The notes under the pieces: generated by a model
Databases searched by the model: none
Told to the model about the DNA's origin: nothing
Seen by the model: only the letters and a program-made list of their open reading frames with translations
In this document: positions 1-7,191 of the stretch, piece after piece
Position numbering within the stretch: the stretch's first letter is position 1
How the letters are laid out: every line of letters starts with the position of its first letter
Position numbers and translations under genes: made by a program
DNA from: Candidatus Poribacteria bacterium
Lineage (GTDB): Bacteria > Poribacteria > WGA-4E > PCPOR2b
Assembly (NCBI GenBank): GCA_027296925.1
Contig: JAPUIP010000123.1
Span: 1 to 9,603 of the forward strand
Length of the DNA stretch: 9,603 nt
Reading direction: 5' to 3'

Positions 1-2375
1 CCTTGCCACGGACCGGTTTGTGGCTTCGCCTCATAATCTATTATTTTTTTCACCATCGCATCCAACTCGTGCGGAAACTGCACCGACAATCGCCCAATAA
101 ACATATCTGGCAATGGATCGTCACCGATGATGGTAACGAAACGGTGGTCCATCGCCGTTTCCCCACTTTCGGGTGACCAACCATGAAATGTGGGAACAGC
201 GATCGGGTAGAGGTCGTAGCCCCTCTGCAACTCTTGCTGGTAAAACTTCACAACCGCCCCTTTGTAGTCATAGTGGGCATCGCCGACCAACAGGACATAC
301 GTCGGCTTGGGGGCGCGCCAGCTTGTGTAGGCACCGCGTAAAAACTTCTGAATGGCGATGGGATTGAAAACCCCATGACTGAATTGATCATAGACTTCCT
401 CAACGTCCACGACCATGACGGCTAAGCCCTGCGATCTCCGAAACGCAGCGAGTGGCTGGATGCTATCGATAAAATCACTGTGAGAGATGATGATGTAATC
501 AGCCTGATTGGCGGGATTTCTGAGCGAAGACGGTTTGGCGGGAAAGATGCGCGACGTCCGAGCGTATCGCCCGTCCTCAACCACGAAGTAGCTTGTTGGC
601 TGTGTTACGTTATCCTCGAAGATGATTTGGAAGGTCGCTCCCTGCCGATCAATCTTCCCATCAACAAGCTTGGCGATGAGGCTTCCAGCACGAATCTGGT
701 AGACATCAACGTCCGCGCTATGCAGGTTCGTCACCCGATACTGGACGGTCCCAGCCGTTCGCGGTTCGGTCTCGGAGTTAAATTCGAGTGTGCCGTTGTC
801 AGCCTCGAAAGTGTGCCAGTAGTCGATCTCAAACCAGTCCAGGTAGAAATCAGCTTCGCCAGCCGGTGTCCCGTTCCGATCCTCAGCAATAATCGTTAAG
901 AAATCTGTATCATTCGGATGAATGAGACGGCGTTGCTCAACGTCACGACTGATCAAGGGAGCGGCTTGTTTCCGCCATTCAACAACTTGTCCCAGTTGTA
1001 CACCATTGAACAGGATACGCGCCTGGTGCCTTGCGTTTCCCCGACGTGACGCCCCCTGAAACTTAATGCGAATTTCAGCGTTTCGTCCGATCTGCTGGCG
1101 GGGTGCAGCGCGCGGAAGTTGAATTGGAAAATGCTTCTCCCGGAATCTTTCATCGGCTCCACCGGTTAAGCCGGTCCAGAAATAGTGGTCCGCTAATTCA
1201 AACGTGACATCGAGCAGGCGATCGTGTTCACGGTCTCGTTCAAAGCGTTCCGTTTTCTGGAACGCAACGGGGCTCGGCGCGTTCGGCGTTTGTGGTTGCG
1301 CATTCTTAGGGTTCACCCGTGAGTTACCAATACCACCCCAACTCAGCCAATACACGTTATCATCGGTGAATTTATTGCCGATGAGGGCTTGACCGTAAAA
1401 GACAATCGAATCCTCCGGACCAAACCGGCCGTCCTCATCCCGATCAAAAACATACACACCCACCTCTCGCCCACCATTCTCCATCTTGACCGTCTGGAGC
1501 TCGATGCGCGCCGGATCGGCGCCAGCACGCCTGAGCTCGCTATAGGTTATTTCGTAGATATCCGTTCGGTTGACCAGGATTTTATATCGCTCTTCGATCG
1601 CACTCTGAAATGCAGGAGCAGCCGGAACGCGGTACGCCTGACGTTGCGGATTTTGCCGCCACGCCTTCGCCTGATTGTAATTGAGTAGCTTAGCTTGAAA
1701 GAGTTGCTCAAATGGCTGTGATGATGCGATGAATGCGGCGGGCGCAGCAGAGGCTAAAGTCGGGGGATTGAAGTGAATGCGCACCACCAGTTCGCGATAG
1801 ATTTTGATTTGGGAGGTGGCGGGATTATACTGAATGGGCTGAATCTGCAGCCGTGCGACACGCTGGTCACGGATAAAGCCGATCGGAACAACCTCGACTA
1901 ACTTGACGGGCTCGAAGCGATTGCGGCGATAAAAGTCGGTGTCAAGCTCAAGAGCGGGTTGGCGATTGTCGATTGTGGAGCGCCGGGCTGGAGCAATACG
2001 CTGGGTTTGGCGAACCTCAGATTGTGAACTGATAACGCTTGCATACGGAGAGGCGCCGACCGGAATCCCAACGAGCTGTGCGTAAACAGGCAGACTGGGA
2101 CGCCCGGCCTCCATCGTGAACATTGCTCCCGCAAAAGAGATCTGCGTAAATGCGCGTCCGTCGATTTCTACTTGACCGAACCGTAGCTCCGGCAATTGAA
2201 ATTTGAGGACGAGGCTATCCGCATTGCTCTGGATAATTTGGATTGGTGATTGGGCGGCGGGCGTGGAGGCGTATATGCCAGAAAGGCTGAGAACCGGAAG
2301 CACGCAAAACATCAGACGTAAAACGCAAAGCATAAAATGTGAAACGTGAAGCCCTCGTCTTCTCTTTTTGGACAT
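1..2375 (-). CDS. Secreted C25-family (gingipain/PorU-like) peptidase, 3' end outside window
   Basis: The reading frame is open from an ATG at 2375 to the window edge, giving 791 codons without a stop. GAGGAAA lies about 8 nt upstream of the start. Residues 1 to about 36 look like a signal peptide: KKRRR, a hydrophobic stretch, then IYA. Residues 40-220 resemble the C25 propeptide, with a YNP motif at 183-185. A region at 270-345 has DIYEITYSEL (272-281) and DNVYWL (339-344). A beta-rich stretch ends near LDWFEIDYW (512-520). The peptidase domain appears to begin at DYIII (626-630), followed by LLVGDAHYD (695-703) and DPLPDMFIGRL (753-763), all typical of C25 proteins. The catalytic His (of a GHG motif) and Cys would lie downstream of residue 791 and cannot be checked. 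In this family such proteins are exported proteases or the type IX secretion sortase PorU; I cannot tell which. The adjacent proteostasis operon gives no functional clue. Confidence 0.85.
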   Translation of the reverse strand, partial: MSKKRRRGLHVSHFMLCVLRLMFCVLPVLSLSGIYASTPAAQSPIQIIQSNADSLVLKFQLPELRFGQVEIDGRAFTQISFAGAMFTMEAGRPSLPVYAQLVGIPVGASPYASVISSQSEVRQTQRIAPARRSTIDNRQPALELDTDFYRRNRFEPVKLVEVVPIGFIRDQRVARLQIQPIQYNPATSQIKIYRELVVRIHFNPPTLASAAPAAFIASSQPFEQLFQAKLLNYNQAKAWRQNPQRQAYRVPAAPAFQSAIEERYKILVNRTDIYEITYSELRRAGADPARIELQTVKMENGGREVGVYVFDRDEDGRFGPEDSIVFYGQALIGNKFTDDNVYWLSWGGIGNSRVNPKNAQPQTPNAPSPVAFQKTERFERDREHDRLLDVTFELADHYFWTGLTGGADERFREKHFPIQLPRAAPRQQIGRNAEIRIKFQGASRRGNARHQARILFNGVQLGQVVEWRKQAAPLISRDVEQRRLIHPNDTDFLTIIAEDRNGTPAGEADFYLDWFEIDYWHTFEADNGTLEFNSETEPRTAGTVQYRVTNLHSADVDVYQIRAGSLIAKLVDGKIDRQGATFQIIFEDNVTQPTSYFVVEDGRYARTSRIFPAKPSSLRNPANQADYIIISHSDFIDSIQPLAAFRRSQGLAVMVVDVEEVYDQFSHGVFNPIAIQKFLRGAYTSWRAPKPTYVLLVGDAHYDYKGAVVKFYQQELQRGYDLYPIAVPTFHGWSPESGETAMDHRFVTIIGDDPLPDMFIGRLSVQFPHELDAMVKKIIDYEAKPQTGPWQ
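2303..2351 (-). repeat. Seven tandem degenerate heptamers inside the signal peptide
   Basis: Read on the minus strand, the 49 bp split into seven consecutive units: CTTCACG, TTTCACA, TTTTATG, CTTTGCG, TTTTACG, TCTGATG, TTTTGCG. The consensus is roughly TTTTACG. The array covers about codons 9-25 of the C25 peptidase and supplies part of its hydrophobic signal segment. Arrays of TTTCACG-like heptamers are known from intergenic DNA of several environmental bacterial phyla; placing this one in that class is inference. Confidence 0.7.
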
Positions 2376-2443
2376 GCTTCCAATTTCCTCTAAACTGACC
2401 AACAGATTCTGAAAAACGAGCTACCGCAAGCGACATTGACAAC
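2376..2443. other. Short spacer upstream of the C25 peptidase gene
   Basis: This spacer separates the pseudogene remnant from the peptidase start. Apart from the GAGGAAA ribosome-binding site at about 2384-2390 I see no convincing -35/-10 pair on the minus strand, so the peptidase promoter is unidentified. It may lie within the remnant or be too divergent to recognise. Confidence 0.4.
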
Positions 2444-2790
2444 CTACGCTCCAGCAAGCGCATCAGCGATCTCTTCCGCGGGGTAACTCAACGCCTCACC
2501 ACCGGTGGCTATCAAGATCTCCTCTGCGCTGAGAACCTTTTCTGCGCTGCCATGGATGACCTGGCCTTCCTTACCCTTCTCGCCCCGCTTGATCGACTTG
2601 ATGGAGGCTTCGGTGAGCATAGTCAATCCGTTGCGGCGTCGTTAGTGCATAAGCTGTACCCGACGCGACGCTTTTCCACCAGGAGAATTTTCTCTAATCC
2701 TTCAGCTTTGGCAGCTATCGCCGCGGAAAAACCGGCGCTCCCACTGCCGATAATAATCAAGTCGTAATGAGGCGTATTTGTCTCAGTCAT
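2444..2790 (-). pseudogene. Remnant of FAD/NAD(P)-dependent disulfide oxidoreductase (mercuric reductase / dihydrolipoamide dehydrogenase type)
   Basis: An ATG at 2790, preceded by GGAGGAG, opens a 55-codon frame. It encodes an N-terminal FAD-binding Rossmann segment: DLIIIGSGSAG at residues 10-20, and LLVEK (36-40) ending the second strand with its acidic residue. The frame stops at TGA 2623-2625. A different frame continues from about 2640 to TAG 2444 with LTEASIKSI and then KVLSAEEILIATG, the pattern of the mid-protein NAD-domain edge in this superfamily (LLxATG). The CxxxxC redox-active disulfide segment expected just after residue 40, roughly 150 further residues, and the C-terminal dimerisation domain are absent. 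About 115 codons remain of an enzyme normally 450-480 residues long. The exact substrate cannot be known. Internal deletion plus frame change is seen directly; loss of function is inferred. Confidence 0.7.
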
Positions 2791-2978
2791 ATCAAGACAC
2801 TCCTCCGCTAACAGATCGTAGGGCGCACTAGATACAGATGGACTTCCGAGGAAGATTGGTAAGCAGAACGGCTAGGTCGAGGGGAGATGGGTTACTTTGA
2901 CAATGATTGCGGAAAAACACCCGCAGCATCACTCATTGCAGTGCGGAGTTGGAATCGGCGGTTTGAAGGTTCGCGACC
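2791..2978. other. Intergenic region between the S4-gene hairpin and the oxidoreductase remnant
   Basis: No coding potential is apparent. The stretch holds the ribosome-binding site of the broken oxidoreductase (GGAGGAG, near 2800) and a small TGCGG/CCGCA stem at 2908-2925. I find no clear promoter, terminator with a T-run, or known RNA. Confidence 0.4.
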
Positions 2979-3021
2979 GACGAATTGACAATCGGTAAGC
3001 CGAAGGGATTGTCAATTCGTC
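2979..3021. repeat. Perfect 15-bp inverted repeat directly after the S4-protein gene
   Basis: GACGAATTGACAATC at 2979-2993 and its exact reverse complement at 3007-3021 flank a 13-nt loop. An outer CGCGA (2972-2976) and TCGCG (3028-3032) can add five more pairs. The right arm includes one base of the S4 gene's TAG stop. No T-tract follows on either strand, so it is not a standard intrinsic terminator. It could protect the operon mRNA 3' end, act in factor-dependent termination, or be a small repeat element. Confidence 0.85.
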
Positions 3022-3287
3022 TACACATCGCGTGCTGGGGAGGAAATGATTCGATAAAGGGTGGAGGCTTTACCTTTTGGGACGTTGCCAGATGGGACTT
3101 CTAGCACTTCATATACAGATTCTCCCTCTCCCCGAAAGGTAATCGATAGCGTGTCGCCAACGGCAAGTTCTTTGCCTGCCTTCGCTGACTGACCATTGAC
3201 TAAGACGCGGCCACGATTACAAATCGAGTTGGCAACGGATCGGCGTTTAATGATGCGGCTCACTTGTAGGAATTTGTCCAGGCGCAT
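3021..3287 (-). CDS. rqcP: RqcP/YabO-like S4-domain RNA-binding protein
   Basis: This is an 88-residue protein that is almost entirely one S4 RNA-binding domain. MRLDKFLQVSRIIKRR opens the alpha-helical part, and GRVLVNG (26-32) with KAGKELAVGDTLSI (37-50) forms the beta part. Length and pattern match Bacillus RqcP (YabO, about 86 residues). The related Hsp15 is longer, with a basic C-terminal tail that is missing here. RqcP stabilises the peptidyl-tRNA on obstructed 50S subunits while RqcH adds alanine tails; in Bacillus those tails are degraded by ClpXP. The ATG at 3287 lies within the 3' end of lon (41-bp overlap) and has GAGG 7 nt upstream, implying translational coupling. It is the last gene of the tig-clpP-clpX-lon operon. 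Whether an RqcH exists elsewhere in the genome cannot be seen. An Hsp15-like role in recycling free 50S-nascent-chain complexes remains possible. Confidence 0.75.
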   Translation of the reverse strand: MRLDKFLQVSRIIKRRSVANSICNRGRVLVNGQSAKAGKELAVGDTLSITFRGEGESVYEVLEVPSGNVPKGKASTLYRIISSPARDV

Positions 3288-5712
3288 CGGGTTTCCTCAA
3301 AGCCACGTCTGACATTTCATCCGGTACGTTATCACCAGTGACGTCCTTGTTCTCAGGCGCATCGGGTTTTTTCAGAGCGAGGTCCAACACTTCGGTCATG
3401 TCCCTGACCTTGTAAAACTGAAGGTTATTCCGAATCTCTTCAGGAATTTCGGGGAGGTCTTTATCGTTATCCTCCGGGATAATGATGTTCTTAATGCTAT
3501 TGCGGTGAGCCGCTAAAACCTTCTCCTTCAATCCCCCAATCGGAAGGACACGCCCGCGCAGCGTGATTTCGCCGGTCATGGCGATATCCTTGCGAACTTC
3601 CCTGCCTGTCAGTGCCGAAATCATTGCGGTTGCGAGAGTAATGCCCGCTGAAGGTCCTTCTTTGGGAACAGCCCCTTCCGGAATATGAATGTGGATGTCA
3701 TGTTTCTCGAAGTGGAAATCAGTGGGAAGCGAAAGGAGATCTGCACGGGATCGGATATAGGCAAGCGCGGTTTGAGCGGACTCACGCATGATCTCCCCAA
3801 GTTGGCCGGTCAATGCCAACACGCCATCCCCTGTCATCTGGGTCGCTTCGATCGCAATGATATCGCCACCAGCTTGGGTATAGACCATGCCCGTTGCCAC
3901 ACCGACTTCATCGCGTTCTTCGGCTTTTCCCCGAATAAATTTCGGCGGGCCCAGATATTCTTGCAAATCAGCCACATCAACATGGATATTCTTCTCGTTA
4001 TTGCCCTCTTTCACAACTTCTCTTGCGACTTTGCGACAAATACCCGTGGTCTCCCGTTCCAGGTTCCGAACACCCGCTTCGCGAGTATACTTATGAATAA
4101 TTTCAAAAATTGCGTCATCCGAGAAACTCAGGAACTCCTCTTTCAGTCCATGCGCTTTAATCTGTTTAGGAATCAAGAACAGGCTGGCGATTTTGTGCTT
4201 TTCATACTCTGTGTATCCGGGCAGTTCGATGATCTCCATGCGATCTAGCAGGGCCGGCGGGATGGTAACCTGCGTATTCGCCGTCGTGATGAACATGATT
4301 TCCGAGAGATCAAATTGCACATCCAGATAGTGATCACGGAAGGTATCATTCTGTTCGGGATCTAAAACTTCAAGCAGGGCAGAAGCGGGGTCTCCGCGAA
4401 AGTCCATACTGATTTTGTCGATCTCGTCCAAGAGGAAAAGTGGGTTCTTCGATTTGGCATCCCGCAGCCCTTGAAGAATCCGCCCCGGCAAAGATCCGAT
4501 GTAGGTGCGACGATGCCCACGGATTTCAGCTTCATCATGGACACCTCCCAGAGACATGCGGATAAAATTACGGCCGGTTGCTCTGGCAATCGATTTGCCC
4601 AATGACGTCTTGCCTACACCAGGCGGTCCCACGAAACAGAGAATAGGCCCTTTGAGTTTCTGGACCAGTTGTAGAACGGCAAGATATTCCAGAATGCGCT
4701 CCTTCGGCTTGTCCAATCCGTAATGGTCTTCTTCCAGGATGCGCTCCGCTTCATTCAAGTCGATTTTATCCTCGGTTCGTTTCGTCCAGGGAAGGGCGAG
4801 GAACCAGTCGATATAGGTTCTGATGACACCACTTTCGGCAGACATCGGTGGCATCTGTTGCAGCCGATCCACCTCTTTTAAGACTTTTTCTTCGGCTTCC
4901 TCGGTCATACCCGCCGACTTAATCTGTTCACGCAGTTCATCAATCTCAGCGACATCGTCGCCCCGGCCGAGCTCCTTCTGGATTGCCTTCATCTTCTCCT
5001 GAAGGTAGAACTCTCGGTGCGTCCTCTCGACCGACTTGCGGACCTGGGTGTTGATTTTCTCGTCTAGCTTGAGTAGATCCAATTCTTCTTTCAAAATCTC
5101 GATCGTCACCTGAAGCCGCTTAATTGGGTTAATCTCATCTAACACTCGCTGCAACTTATCGGAATCGATGTTCATGAAGTTTGCAATCGAATCGGCGAGA
5201 TAGCCCGGTTCCGCCTCCCTTTGAACAACCATCAGGGATTCAGCCGGTATCTGTTGTCGATTGGCTTTGGCATACGCCTCGAAATCCGAAATTGCCGCCT
5301 TCATCAACGACTTTGCTTGCTTGGATTGATCCGATTCCTCCGGCACAATCTTGACCTCTGCTTTGAGGAAACCATTTGTCTCGAAGCAGCGGAGCATGAT
5401 TGCGCGGCTATACCCTTCGATTGCAATACGGATGGTTCCATCCCCCGGATCATAAGAATCTGTGATGCTTGCAGCGGTACCGACACGATAGAAATCATCC
5501 GGATCAGGGTTTTCTTTTTCTGTCTCTTTCTGATTCAGCAGAATAACGTCCTGATCCGCACGCGTGGCATATTTTGCCGCCCGAACTCCTATCTGACGAA
5601 TGACATTTAAAGGTGTATTCGCGCGTGGAAAAATGACTTTGCCGGGGAGGGGAATAACTGGGAGGATGCAAACTTCATCAACCGGATGGTTTGTGCGTGA
5701 GTCTGGATTCAT
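3247..5712 (-). CDS. lon: ATP-dependent protease Lon (La)
   Basis: The 821-residue product degrades misfolded and regulatory proteins as a cytoplasmic homohexamer. The N-terminal substrate-recognition domain (about 15-205, from ILPVIPLPGKVIFPR) is followed by a coiled-coil region near 230-290. The AAA+ module has Walker A GPPGVGKT (362-369), Walker B LFLLDEID (425-432) and the RRTYIGSLPG segment (401-410). The protease domain has Ser688 in PKEGPSAG and Lys729 in GGLKEK, the normal Ser-Lys dyad, so it should be active. I chose ATG 5712 because AGGAG lies 7 nt upstream and MNPDSRTNHPVDEV leads directly into the domain. The frame stays open to a TTG at 5847, but those 45 residues look non-conserved. 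The C-terminal 45 residues are an unusual tail with two copies of an LAL(K/R)KPDAP-like motif, and they overlap the next gene. It follows clpX after 140 bp. Confidence 0.97.
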   Translation of the reverse strand: MNPDSRTNHPVDEVCILPVIPLPGKVIFPRANTPLNVIRQIGVRAAKYATRADQDVILLNQKETEKENPDPDDFYRVGTAASITDSYDPGDGTIRIAIEGYSRAIMLRCFETNGFLKAEVKIVPEESDQSKQAKSLMKAAISDFEAYAKANRQQIPAESLMVVQREAEPGYLADSIANFMNIDSDKLQRVLDEINPIKRLQVTIEILKEELDLLKLDEKINTQVRKSVERTHREFYLQEKMKAIQKELGRGDDVAEIDELREQIKSAGMTEEAEEKVLKEVDRLQQMPPMSAESGVIRTYIDWFLALPWTKRTEDKIDLNEAERILEEDHYGLDKPKERILEYLAVLQLVQKLKGPILCFVGPPGVGKTSLGKSIARATGRNFIRMSLGGVHDEAEIRGHRRTYIGSLPGRILQGLRDAKSKNPLFLLDEIDKISMDFRGDPASALLEVLDPEQNDTFRDHYLDVQFDLSEIMFITTANTQVTIPPALLDRMEIIELPGYTEYEKHKIASLFLIPKQIKAHGLKEEFLSFSDDAIFEIIHKYTREAGVRNLERETTGICRKVAREVVKEGNNEKNIHVDVADLQEYLGPPKFIRGKAEERDEVGVATGMVYTQAGGDIIAIEATQMTGDGVLALTGQLGEIMRESAQTALAYIRSRADLLSLPTDFHFEKHDIHIHIPEGAVPKEGPSAGITLATAMISALTGREVRKDIAMTGEITLRGRVLPIGGLKEKVLAAHRNSIKNIIIPEDNDKDLPEIPEEIRNNLQFYKVRDMTEVLDLALKKPDAPENKDVTGDNVPDEMSDVALRKPDAPGQIPTSEPHH
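3279..3369 (-). repeat. 16-bp direct repeat at the lon 3' end / rqcP start, period 75 bp
   Basis: CAGGCGCATCGGGTTT occurs at 3279-3294 and again at 3354-3369, exactly 25 codons apart, with weaker similarity in the flanks (about 29 of 40 bases by eye). In the lon frame both copies encode KPDAP. The downstream copy contains the ATG and leader of the S4 gene; the upstream copy contains the same ATGCGCCTG but continues into a non-S4 frame. Confidence 0.8.
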
Positions 5713-5852
5713 AGGTGAACTCCTGTGAACTGACGGTTTACCCAAGAGCCCGTTGAAAGCCCAATCGATGTAAGGCTCTGAAATGTGATGTAAAACTGCC
5801 GAACTCTGCGACAATTCCCACTCATCACATGAAGTGTGAATTGTCAATTCAG
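5713..5852 (-). promoter_or_regulatory. clpX-lon intergenic region with lon ribosome-binding site
   Basis: AGGAG at 5720-5724, 7 nt before ATG 5712, fixes the lon start. Just after the clpX stop lies a 13-bp palindrome, GAATTGTCAATTC (5838-5850), containing TTGACA read on the minus strand. I cannot find a good -10 at the matching distance, so a separate lon promoter is only possible. No CIRCE-type inverted repeat is visible. Confidence 0.5.
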
Positions 5853-7121
5853 TTAGGCGCTTAGGGCTTCCCGTTCGCCTTCGTAAATCAGCGAGGGCGA
5901 TTCATTTTTCAGGATGGCCTCTGCTGTGATGACACACTCTTTGATGACTTTGGAGGAAGACGGAATTTCATACATGACATCGAGCATCAAGTTTTCGAGG
6001 ATCGCCCGCAATCCCCTGGCGCCGGTCTCATGTTTAATCGCTTCTTGGGCGATGGCACTTAATGCGTCTTCGGCAACCCGCAGATTCACGTTATCGTAAC
6101 GGAAGAGTTGGCTATACTGCTTGATCAGCGCATTTCTGGGCCCTGTCAAAATCTGAATCAGCGCCGATTCATCGAGGTCATGGAGTACAGCAACAACAGG
6201 CAGGCGTCCGACAAATTCTGGAATAAATCCGTATTTAATCAAGTCTTTCGGGGCAAGCAGCGCAAGAGTTTCATGAATCTTTTTGTTATCTTTGGCTTGC
6301 ACCTGAGAGCCAAATCCCATCCCTTGCTTTCCAATTCGCTGTTGGATAATCTTATCAAGACCAATAAAGGTGCCGCCGCATATAAATAAGATCTTTGAGG
6401 TATCGACTTCGATAAATTCTTGATGCGGATGCTTCCGTCCTCCCTGCGGTGGAACGTTCGCCGTTTTGCCTTCCAGGATCTTCAACAAGCCTTGTTGGAC
6501 GCCTTCTCCTGAAACATCCCGTGTGATAGACGGATTTTCAGATTTACGACTAATCTTGTCGATCTCGTCAATATAAATGACACCTGTTTCGGCACGCTTC
6601 ACATCGCCGTCCGCGGACTGGACCAGCTTCAGAATAATATTCTCAACATCTTCGCCCACATATCCGGCTTCCGTGAGTGTCGTCGCGTCAGTCATCGCAA
6701 AAGGAACATTCAAGATGCGCGCTAGGGTTTGGGCGAGAAGGGTCTTCCCTGTGCCTGTAGGGCCAATCAGCAGGATATTGCTTTTGTCCAACTCAACGTC
6801 TGAATCTCTGCGAAATTTCAGCTTTTTGTAATGATTATAGACGGCGACAGATAGGACCTTCTTCGCTGGATCCTGACCAATGACATACTCATCAAGCTGC
6901 GCCTTAATTTGAGCAGGAAGCGGGAGGGACAACCGATCCGAAGTGGAAGTGGATGCGACCGCGCCTTCCGTCTCGTATAGATCGGCGAGGATGTCATTGC
7001 ATAACCCAACGCATTCGTCACAAATGTAAACTTGTGGCGAACCTGCAATGAGTTTACGAACGTCATCCTTTCCTTTATTGCAGAAGGAACACCGTACATC
7101 ATCGTCAACGATACCGCGCAT
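5853..7121 (-). CDS. clpX: ClpX, ATPase and substrate-recognition subunit of ClpXP
   Basis: The 422-residue AAA+ unfoldase feeds substrates into ClpP. The N-terminal C4 zinc-binding domain has Cys11, Cys14, Cys34 and Cys37. Walker A is GPTGTGKT (120-127), the GYVG pore loop is at 153-156, and Walker B IYIDEID (182-188) is intact. The RKH loop lies at 229-231 and sensor 2 at GARGLRAI (367-374). The ClpP-docking loop reads GMGFGS (267-272), with Met in place of the Ile of the usual IGF tripeptide. I chose ATG 7121 because GGAGG (7127-7131) stands 5 nt upstream; the TTG at 7133 overlaps that site. It lies 70 bp after clpP and 140 bp before lon, in the same direction, consistent with one operon. 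Length and motifs are normal for the family. Confidence 0.98.
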   Translation of the reverse strand: MRGIVDDDVRCSFCNKGKDDVRKLIAGSPQVYICDECVGLCNDILADLYETEGAVASTSTSDRLSLPLPAQIKAQLDEYVIGQDPAKKVLSVAVYNHYKKLKFRRDSDVELDKSNILLIGPTGTGKTLLAQTLARILNVPFAMTDATTLTEAGYVGEDVENIILKLVQSADGDVKRAETGVIYIDEIDKISRKSENPSITRDVSGEGVQQGLLKILEGKTANVPPQGGRKHPHQEFIEVDTSKILFICGGTFIGLDKIIQQRIGKQGMGFGSQVQAKDNKKIHETLALLAPKDLIKYGFIPEFVGRLPVVAVLHDLDESALIQILTGPRNALIKQYSQLFRYDNVNLRVAEDALSAIAQEAIKHETGARGLRAILENLMLDVMYEIPSSSKVIKECVITAEAILKNESPSLIYEGEREALSA

Positions 7122-7191
7122 GAAAGCCTCCAAATGTGTTTGATGATTAGGAGCGCAGCATGGCAGCCCCTACTGTTTGACGCGATACGCA

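Noticed and set aside
480..899. Plus-strand open frame of 139 codons
   Set aside because: It is antisense to the C25 peptidase frame, which is continuous and matches family motifs.
2215..2463. Minus-strand frame of 82 codons over the peptidase start
   Set aside because: It is out of frame with the peptidase; its RFTF-type residues come from the heptamer repeat read in another frame.
2908..2925. Small TGCGG/CCGCA hairpin as a terminator
   Set aside because: The stem has only five pairs and no T-run follows on either strand.
3685..4248. Plus-strand open frame of 187 codons
   Set aside because: It is antisense to the Lon AAA+ and protease domains and has no domain-like features.
5713..5847. 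Longer Lon beginning at TTG 5847
   Set aside because: The extra 45 residues do not resemble Lon, there is no Shine-Dalgarno at 5847, and ATG 5712 has AGGAG at ideal spacing.
5821..5850. TTGACA after clpX as a -35 box of a lon promoter
   Set aside because: No credible -10 lies 16-18 nt downstream, and the hexamer is explained by the GAATTGACAAT motif shared with the rqcP end.
7122..7133. ClpX starting at TTG 7133
   Set aside because: That TTG overlaps the GGAGG site serving ATG 7121, so it cannot be the start used with that site.
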